From contig CALXWE010000004.1 of the NCBI GenBank assembly GCA_944392295.1, positions 1 through 45,818 of the forward strand: 45,818 bases of DNA, read 5' to 3'. Positions 41,303-45,818 of this stretch are shown in pieces (the first letter of the stretch is position 1; every line of letters begins with the position of its first letter). The position numbers and the translations under genes were made by a program. The notes under the pieces were generated by a model. That model was not told where the DNA came from, searched no databases, and saw only the letters and a list, made by a program, of their open reading frames with translations. This stretch comes from an uncultured Alphaproteobacteria bacterium. Its GTDB lineage: Bacteria; Pseudomonadota; Alphaproteobacteria; RF32; CAG-239.

Positions 41303-41794
41303 TTATTTGTTCAGAACATCTAAATCGGTTAGAAAATCTTCCATTTCTTGCTCATGAGCCAGCTCTTCTTTTAAGATGTGCTCGGCAATTCTGAAAGTTT
41401 CATAATCTTTGCCGTGGCAAAAATCACATAAATCTTTATAACGTTTAACCGCACATCTTTCCGAAGCTAAATTTTGGGCTACCAAAGTTGGTGTATAAGG
41501 TTTGGTTGGTGCTTCGTATTTGCATTTGGCGTGTTTTTCCCACTCGTCGGGGCTTAAAAGCGGTGTACCGCCCAGTTGAATGATTCTTTCGGCCAGCATA
41601 TCGGCGTGTTCCAATTCTTCTTTGGCGTGCTCCTTAAATTCTTCAACTACGGCTGATTTCATTTGACCTTGAGCAACATATGCGCCGACCAAATATTGAT
41701 AGTAAGCCAACCATTCTTCACCGTAAGCTTCGTTTAAAAGTGTCAATAATTCATCTACATCAACACTGACGATTTTTTTAGCCATCTCTCCCAT
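41303..41794 (-). CDS. Ferritin-like di-iron protein (Dps/bacterioferritin related)
   Basis: 163 residues, a four-helix ferritin-like domain. Candidate iron ligands: Glu26/27 (YGEEWLAYYQY), Glu60 and His63 (EELEHAD), Glu112 (ASERC), and Glu144 and His147 (EELAHEQ), i.e. the E...ExxH...E...ExxH layout. Four cysteines (91, 114, 123, 126), two as CDFC, are unusual for classic Dps and recall Dps-like thioferritins (inference). Probably cytosolic iron storage or peroxide protection. AAAGGA precedes the ATG at 41794. Confidence 0.85.
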   Translation of the reverse strand: MGEMAKKIVSVDVDELLTLLNEAYGEEWLAYYQYLVGAYVAQGQMKSAVVEEFKEHAKEELEHADMLAERIIQLGGTPLLSPDEWEKHAKCKYEAPTKPYTPTLVAQNLASERCAVKRYKDLCDFCHGKDYETFRIAEHILKEELAHEQEMEDFLTDLDVLNK

Positions 41795-41880
41795 TTTTGT
41801 TTCCTTTCGTTAAGTTTATAATCCGACACTACTGGAGATAATGGTCATTGTTTGAAAATCAACAGCTGAAAAAATAAATT

Positions 41881-41908
41881 TTACAAGTATTTAAGTTTTT
41901 GATATTAT
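41881..41908 (+). promoter_or_regulatory. Candidate promoter of rpe and the response regulator
   Basis: TTACAA, 16 bp and TATTAT, 25 bp upstream of the rpe ATG. Confidence 0.5.
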
Positions 41909-41933
41909 ACTTTAAGACAAAAGGAGAAAGCTC

Positions 41934-42569
41934 ATGGTTTTGATTGCCCCAAGTATATTATCGGCCGATTTCGGTATTTTGCGTCAGGAAGTGCAAGCTT
42001 TGGAAAATGCCGGCGCCGATTTAATCCATTGCGATGTTATGGACGGTTTATTTGTGCCTAATTTAACTTTCGGACCAACCGTGGTTAAAAGTATAAGACC
42101 TTATACCAAGCTGCCTTTAGATGTACATTTAATGGTCGAAAATCCCGAAAAATTGATAAATGATTTTGCCAAGGCCGGTGCCGATATTATTACCGTTCAT
42201 GTCGAGGCTTGCAAACATCTGGATAAGGCTTTAAGTCAAATTAAAGCATTGGGCGTTAAAGCCGGAGTATCGCTTAATCCGTCCACCTCCGAGGAAGTGT
42301 TAAAGTATGTTTTGGACAAGCTTGATTTGGTTTTGGTAATGAGCGTAAACCCGGGGTTTGGCGGACAAAGTTTTATACCTTCACAGCTTCAAAAAATTGC
42401 TAAAGTAAAAGAAATGATAAAAAACACCGCAATTAAAATTGAGGTTGACGGCGGAATTAACCCTTTAACCGCTGCCGAATGCGTGGCGGCGGGTGCCGAT
42501 ATTTTGGTGGCCGGAACCGCAGTTTTTGAAGGCGGCGATTATAAGAAAAATATTGAAGCTTTGCGATAA
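41934..42569 (+). CDS. rpe: Ribulose-phosphate 3-epimerase
   Basis: 211 residues, a TIM barrel interconverting ribulose-5-phosphate and xylulose-5-phosphate in the pentose phosphate pathway. Seen: [44 protein letters not shown] and EVDGGI, carrying the metal-binding His and Asp residues in order. An AGGAG site precedes the ATG. The response regulator follows after 18 bp. Confidence 0.96.
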   Translation: MVLIAPSILSADFGILRQEVQALENAGADLIHCDVMDGLFVPNLTFGPTVVKSIRPYTKLPLDVHLMVENPEKLINDFAKAGADIITVHVEACKHLDKALSQIKALGVKAGVSLNPSTSEEVLKYVLDKLDLVLVMSVNPGFGGQSFIPSQLQKIAKVKEMIKNTAIKIEVDGGINPLTAAECVAAGADILVAGTAVFEGGDYKKNIEALR

Positions 42570-42587
42570 TTTTTAAGGAGAAAGCCT

Positions 42588-43292
42588 ATGACAACGGTTA
42601 TGGTGGTGGAAGATGAAGAAGCTTTGGCGTTATTGTTAAAATATAATCTGGAAAAAGAAGGCTATGAAGTTGTTATAGAATCGCGCGGCAATAAAGTTTT
42701 GGGACAAGTTGAAAAATATTTGCCCTCGGTGATTTTGTTGGACTGGATGCTGCCCGAACTTTCGGGAGTGGAAATTTGTAAACTTATTCGCTCTAAGCCC
42801 GATATTAAAAATATTCCGATTATTATGCTTACCGCCAAAGGTCAGGAAGAAGATAAAATTAAAGGTTTGTCGGCCGGTGCCGATGATTATGTTACCAAAC
42901 CGTTTTCGGTGCCGGAATTGATGGCCAGAGTTAAAACCAATTTACGCCGAGCTCCGGTTATTAATCAGGTTTCGGAATTGGTGTTTGAAGATATTCGCAT
43001 GGACTTGGTGGCTAAAAAAGTTTTCCGAGGTGAAAATTACGTACATTTAGGACCAACCGAGTTCAGATTGTTAAAGTTGTTAATGGAAAGTCCGGGTAAA
43101 GTATTTTCCCGCGAGGTGCTGCTTAAAACCGTTTGGGGCGATAATATTTATGTGGAATCGCGAACGGTAGACGTACACATAAGGCGTTTAAGAAAATCTT
43201 TAAACGAATTCGGCCCCGATTATATCCGAACCGTTCGAGCTACCGGATATTCTATTGATAATCACTTGGTTGATGAAGGGGATGAACAATAA
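42588..43292 (+). CDS. OmpR/PhoB-family response regulator
   Basis: 234 residues. A receiver domain (1-120) with the acidic pocket Glu8/Asp9/Glu10, the phospho-acceptor Asp52 (LLDWMLPELSG), Thr82 and Lys104, is followed by a winged-helix DNA-binding domain (about 130-228; LGPTEFRLLKLLMESPGKVF, then SRTVDVHIRRLRKSL). The sequence is closest in style to PhoB (phosphate response), but no histidine kinase, phoU or pst genes are nearby, so the signal cannot be assigned. Confidence 0.92.
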   Translation: MTTVMVVEDEEALALLLKYNLEKEGYEVVIESRGNKVLGQVEKYLPSVILLDWMLPELSGVEICKLIRSKPDIKNIPIIMLTAKGQEEDKIKGLSAGADDYVTKPFSVPELMARVKTNLRRAPVINQVSELVFEDIRMDLVAKKVFRGENYVHLGPTEFRLLKLLMESPGKVFSREVLLKTVWGDNIYVESRTVDVHIRRLRKSLNEFGPDYIRTVRATGYSIDNHLVDEGDEQ

Positions 43293-43317
43293 AAAAGCGG
43301 CGTAAGCCGTTTTTTTA
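43291..43317. terminator. Bidirectional terminator
   Basis: CGGC and GCCG form a short stem around GTAA with flanking A-run and T-run, between two convergent operons. Confidence 0.65.
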
Positions 43318-43327
43318 TTGCCATATG

Positions 43328-43921
43328 TTAAAGGTTTTTGCGGGAGCTTAGGGCAAGCTGTATGGTGCCGTCGTCCATATAGTCTAGTTCGGCACCTACC
43401 GGTATGCCTTGAGCTAAGGTCGTAACTTTTACTCCGCTGTCTTTGATTTTACTTAAAATGTAATGCGTGGTAATCTGTCCGTCAACAGTTGCCGGCAGAG
43501 CTAAAATTACTTCCTCTATTTGCTCGTTTGCTATTCTTTGCGGCAGGCTTGCCAAGTTCAAATCTTCAGGAGTTACACCCTCTAAAGCCGATAAAACTCC
43601 GCCCAAAACATGGTATTTGCCTTTGTAAAAACCGACACGCTCCATTGCCCATAAGTCGGCAACATCTTGTACCACACACAGAGTTTTACCGTCTCTTGAT
43701 GAGCTTGTGCATATGGAGCAGGGTTCTTCGGTATCAAAATTGCCGCATATCGGACAAGTCTTGATGTTATCGGCAACATCTTGTAAAGCCTCAATTAAGG
43801 GCAATAACTGCGTATCGCGCTTTTTTAATAACTGTAGTACAATACGTCTTGCCGAACGTGTGCCCAAAGCCGGCAGCTTGGCTACCGCTTTTATAAGTTT
43901 TTCAATTTCTTTTCCGGCCAA
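43328..43921 (-). CDS. recR: Recombination mediator RecR
   Basis: 197 residues, acting with RecF/RecO to load RecA at gaps. Seen: helix-hairpin-helix LPALGTRSARRIVLQLL (16-32), a zinc site C56-x2-C59 and C68-x2-C71, and a Toprim domain (TLCVVQDVADLWAMER then GVPVG-type GIPVGAELDYMDD). Length is typical. It is last in the dnaX-ybaB-recR operon. Confidence 0.97.
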   Translation of the reverse strand: MAGKEIEKLIKAVAKLPALGTRSARRIVLQLLKKRDTQLLPLIEALQDVADNIKTCPICGNFDTEEPCSICTSSSRDGKTLCVVQDVADLWAMERVGFYKGKYHVLGGVLSALEGVTPEDLNLASLPQRIANEQIEEVILALPATVDGQITTHYILSKIKDSGVKVTTLAQGIPVGAELDYMDDGTIQLALSSRKNL

Positions 43922-43932
43922 TTTTGTCGTCC

Positions 43933-44253
43933 TTAAAACGGAATTTTTAAACCGCCGAAGTTCATTCCGCCGGTGGCTTCTTTCATGCCTTCTTCCTGCA
44001 TGGCTTCAATTTGTTTGTGAGCATCGTTGATGGCAGCTACCAATAAATCTTCCAAAACATCGGTTTCGCTTTCAATCATTAACGATTTATCTATGCTTAC
44101 CTGTTTGGCCTCGGACCTACCGTTTAATACTACTTTTACCAAGCCGCCGCCGCTTTGACCGGTGCGCTCTTCATCTCCTAAACGAGCTTGTGTCTCTTGC
44201 ATCTTTTTTTGCATCATTTGGGCTTGTTTCATTAAACCTTGAATGTTCATCAT
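43933..44253 (-). CDS. YbaB/EbfC nucleoid-associated protein
   Basis: 106 residues, a small dimeric DNA-binding protein. Seen: the N-terminal helix IQGLMKQAQMMQKKMQETQA, the glycine-rich turn, VVLNGRSEAKQVSIDKSLM, and LLVAAINDAHKQIEAM. It is conserved between dnaX and recR; the dnaX stop lies 2 bp upstream of its ATG. Confidence 0.94.
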   Translation of the reverse strand: MMNIQGLMKQAQMMQKKMQETQARLGDEERTGQSGGGLVKVVLNGRSEAKQVSIDKSLMIESETDVLEDLLVAAINDAHKQIEAMQEEGMKEATGGMNFGGLKIPF

Positions 44254-44255
44254 TG

Positions 44256-45818
44256 TTATTCATCCTCATCATAATTTATGGTTAATGTTGCATCTTCATC
44301 ATCATTTTCATCGTTGCTTTCAGAAGTTTCTGATGATGAAACTTTACGAGTTATGGTGTCAATTTTGGCACCCTTAAATTCACTTAATATGGCTTTTACC
44401 AACGGATTTTCCGCCGCACTTCTTTTATCGGCTTCAATGGCTGCCATTTCTTTATCGGCTAAGGTTTCGCCAACTGGGCCTTTTCTGATTTCAATTTCCC
44501 AACTGCGTCCGGTGGCTTCTTGTAAAATCTTTTGTAAATTGTTGATAAAATCAGCCTGCGCTTTTTCCGATAAGGCTAATTTTATATGCCAGTTACCGAA
44601 CTCTTCAATAGAAACATCGTTTTTAAGAGCATACAACAGCAACATTTTTTTATGAGATTCCAGATATTGTACCAACTCATCAATTTTGGTAAACGGACAC
44701 GGCGAACCGTTATCTTGTTTTGAAGCTGTTTGTACTTGAACGGAAACTTCCGATTGGGGCGCATTTACCGGCACGGTTTTGTTAATGCTGATAACTTCAG
44801 CTGTTTGAGAGACCGTTTGAGTTGCTGCTTGAGGAGCTTTTATCTCAGGTGCTGCCCTAAAACTTTCTTTGGTATCAATTACGATTGAATTAGAGTTTTT
44901 TTTTACTTGTTCCAAAAGCTCGGCAGGGGTAGGCAAATTGGCAGAATAAGCAACCCTTATTAAAATCATCTCCAAAGCGTCCATAGGCATGGGCGAAATG
45001 TTTAATTCGCTTAAACCCTTGAGCAGCATCTGCCACATACGCGATAATACGGCAACCGATAAACTTTGCGAAAGTTTTACGCAGAGCTGGCGGTCGTTTT
45101 CGCTTAACATTTCACCGTTTAAGGCATTGGGTACGATTTTTACCTTGGTCAGCATATGTGTAACATTGATTAAATCTTGCAAAATAATCAAAGGATTGGC
45201 ACCGTTTTTATATTGCCCTTCAAGGTTTTTGAGTACTTTATCAATATCGCCCCGGCTTAAAGCCTCGAACAAATCGAGTGTTTGCGTGCGGTCTGCCAAA
45301 CCTATCATTTCAATTACGGTGTCGGTTTTAACTTTACCGTCGCCCAAGACAATGGCTTGGTCAAGCATGGATAATCCGTCACGAGCCGAACCGTCGGCAG
45401 CGCGAGCTACCATTTGCAAAGCTTCTTCATCGGCTTTAATGTTCTCAGATGTTAAGACTTTATGAAACAACTGTAACAACGTATCAACGCTTAAGCGCTG
45501 CAAATCAAAGCGTTGGCATCTTGAAAGAATCGTTACCGGAACTTTGCGGATTTCGGTGGTAGCAAAGATAAATTTAACATGTGAGGGCGGTTCTTCCAAA
45601 GTTTTTAACAGAGCATTAAATGCTCCTTTGGAAAGCATATGAACTTCATCGATGATGTATACTTTGTAACGAGCATTAGTCGGTTTATAACGCACGCCGT
45701 CTAACAGTTCACGAATATCATCAACGCCGGTACGCGAAGCAGCATCAAGCTCTAAAACGTCAATGTGTCGTCCGGCGGCAATGGCTTTGCAATTTTCGCA
45801 TACGCCGCAAGGATGAAT
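44256..45818 (-). CDS. dnaX: DNA polymerase III subunit gamma/tau, 5' end cut by the window edge
   Basis: 520 residues visible; the first codons, with Walker A, lie beyond the window. Seen from the edge: zinc-module cysteines CGVCENC, DAASRTGVDDIRELLDGVRY, Walker B YIIDEVHMLS, sensor 1 FIFATTE, the arginine-finger region LSRCQRFD, domain III ending about AYSANLPTP, then a low-complexity linker and a tau-type C-terminal domain with an acidic tail. It loads the sliding clamp and links polymerase and helicase. An A9 run at the domain III-linker boundary could yield a short gamma form. Confidence 0.95.
   Translation of the reverse strand: MHPCGVCENCKAIAAGRHIDVLELDAASRTGVDDIRELLDGVRYKPTNARYKVYIIDEVHMLSKGAFNALLKTLEEPPSHVKFIFATTEIRKVPVTILSRCQRFDLQRLSVDTLLQLFHKVLTSENIKADEEALQMVARAADGSARDGLSMLDQAIVLGDGKVKTDTVIEMIGLADRTQTLDLFEALSRGDIDKVLKNLEGQYKNGANPLIILQDLINVTHMLTKVKIVPNALNGEMLSENDRQLCVKLSQSLSVAVLSRMWQMLLKGLSELNISPMPMDALEMILIRVAYSANLPTPAELLEQVKKNSNSIVIDTKESFRAAPEIKAPQAATQTVSQTAEVISINKTVPVNAPQSEVSVQVQTASKQDNGSPCPFTKIDELVQYLESHKKMLLLYALKNDVSIEEFGNWHIKLALSEKAQADFINNLQKILQEATGRSWEIEIRKGPVGETLADKEMAAIEADKRSAAENPLVKAILSEFKGAKIDTITRKVSSSETSESNDENDDEDATLTINYDEDE
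44896..44904 (-). other. A9 slippage site within dnaX
   Basis: Nine consecutive A on the coding strand (GTA AAA AAA AAC in frame). Gain of one base gives VKKKL and a stop; loss of one gives VKKTLIQS and a stop. Similar A-runs cause transcriptional slippage in Thermus dnaX, and a slippery sequence causes ribosomal frameshifting in E. coli. Confidence 0.5.

Overview
The window comes from an AT-rich alphaproteobacterium, most likely an uncultured host-associated lineage (inference). Evidence: the S10-spc-alpha ribosomal order, the strings miaB-phoH-ybeY-lnt, lnt-XRE-trmB and dnaX-ybaB-recR, a ribbon-helix-helix protein of alphaproteobacterial type, and a family of type IV pilin-like proteins with the signature GRSMVEMLGVLAIIG. 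No tRNA, rRNA, CRISPR array, transposase, integrase or phage gene was found.

Layout. 1-3.7 kb: a minus-strand operon (TerB-like, unknown, YggT, DUF167, folD, DedA/YqaA) ending at a bidirectional terminator. 3.8-9.5 kb: tRNA modification, 16S maturation and lipoprotein genes (miaB, phoH-like, ybeY, lnt), an XRE regulator and trmB. 9.5-10.5 kb: two small minus-strand genes. 10.5-32.9 kb: the S10-spc-alpha cluster from rpsJ to rplQ, including secY, adk and rpoA. It is split twice by unrelated genes. Between rplO and secY lie 4.7 kb holding a membrane protein, a structured RNA candidate, a lone pilin-like gene, a four-repeat solenoid-like protein and a 759-residue HD-domain protein. Between rpoA and rplQ lie 3.1 kb holding three minus-strand pilin-like genes and a family of palindromic repeats. 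33-34.5 kb: three small orphan genes. 34.5-41.8 kb: mntP, a U32 protein (TrhP-like), a DUF3108 protein, ddl, miaA, a small gene pair, a helical-repeat protein and a ferritin-like protein. 41.9-45.8 kb: rpe, an OmpR/PhoB-type regulator, then recR, ybaB and dnaX (5' end cut by the window edge) on the minus strand.

How the genes work together. Most genes serve translation: 24 ribosomal proteins, RNA polymerase alpha, SecY, and the tRNA modifiers MiaA and MiaB (successive steps on A37), TrmB and probably TrhP. YbeY and the PhoH-like protein belong to 16S rRNA maturation. Lnt and Ddl serve the cell envelope; RecR, YbaB and DnaX serve replication and repair.

The most unusual structure is between rpoA and rplQ. 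Hairpin elements sharing an inner TGTAC/GTACA stem, with different but still self-complementary outer stems, occur both in noncoding DNA and in frame inside two pilin-like genes, as Rickettsia palindromic elements do. Each pilin-like gene also has an 11-12 bp poly-A/T tract inside its candidate promoter spacer, which suggests phase variation. Other points of note are a candidate ~230-nt structured RNA before the lone pilin-like gene, an A9 run in dnaX where either frameshift meets a stop within eight codons, and a long hairpin between rpmD and rplO.
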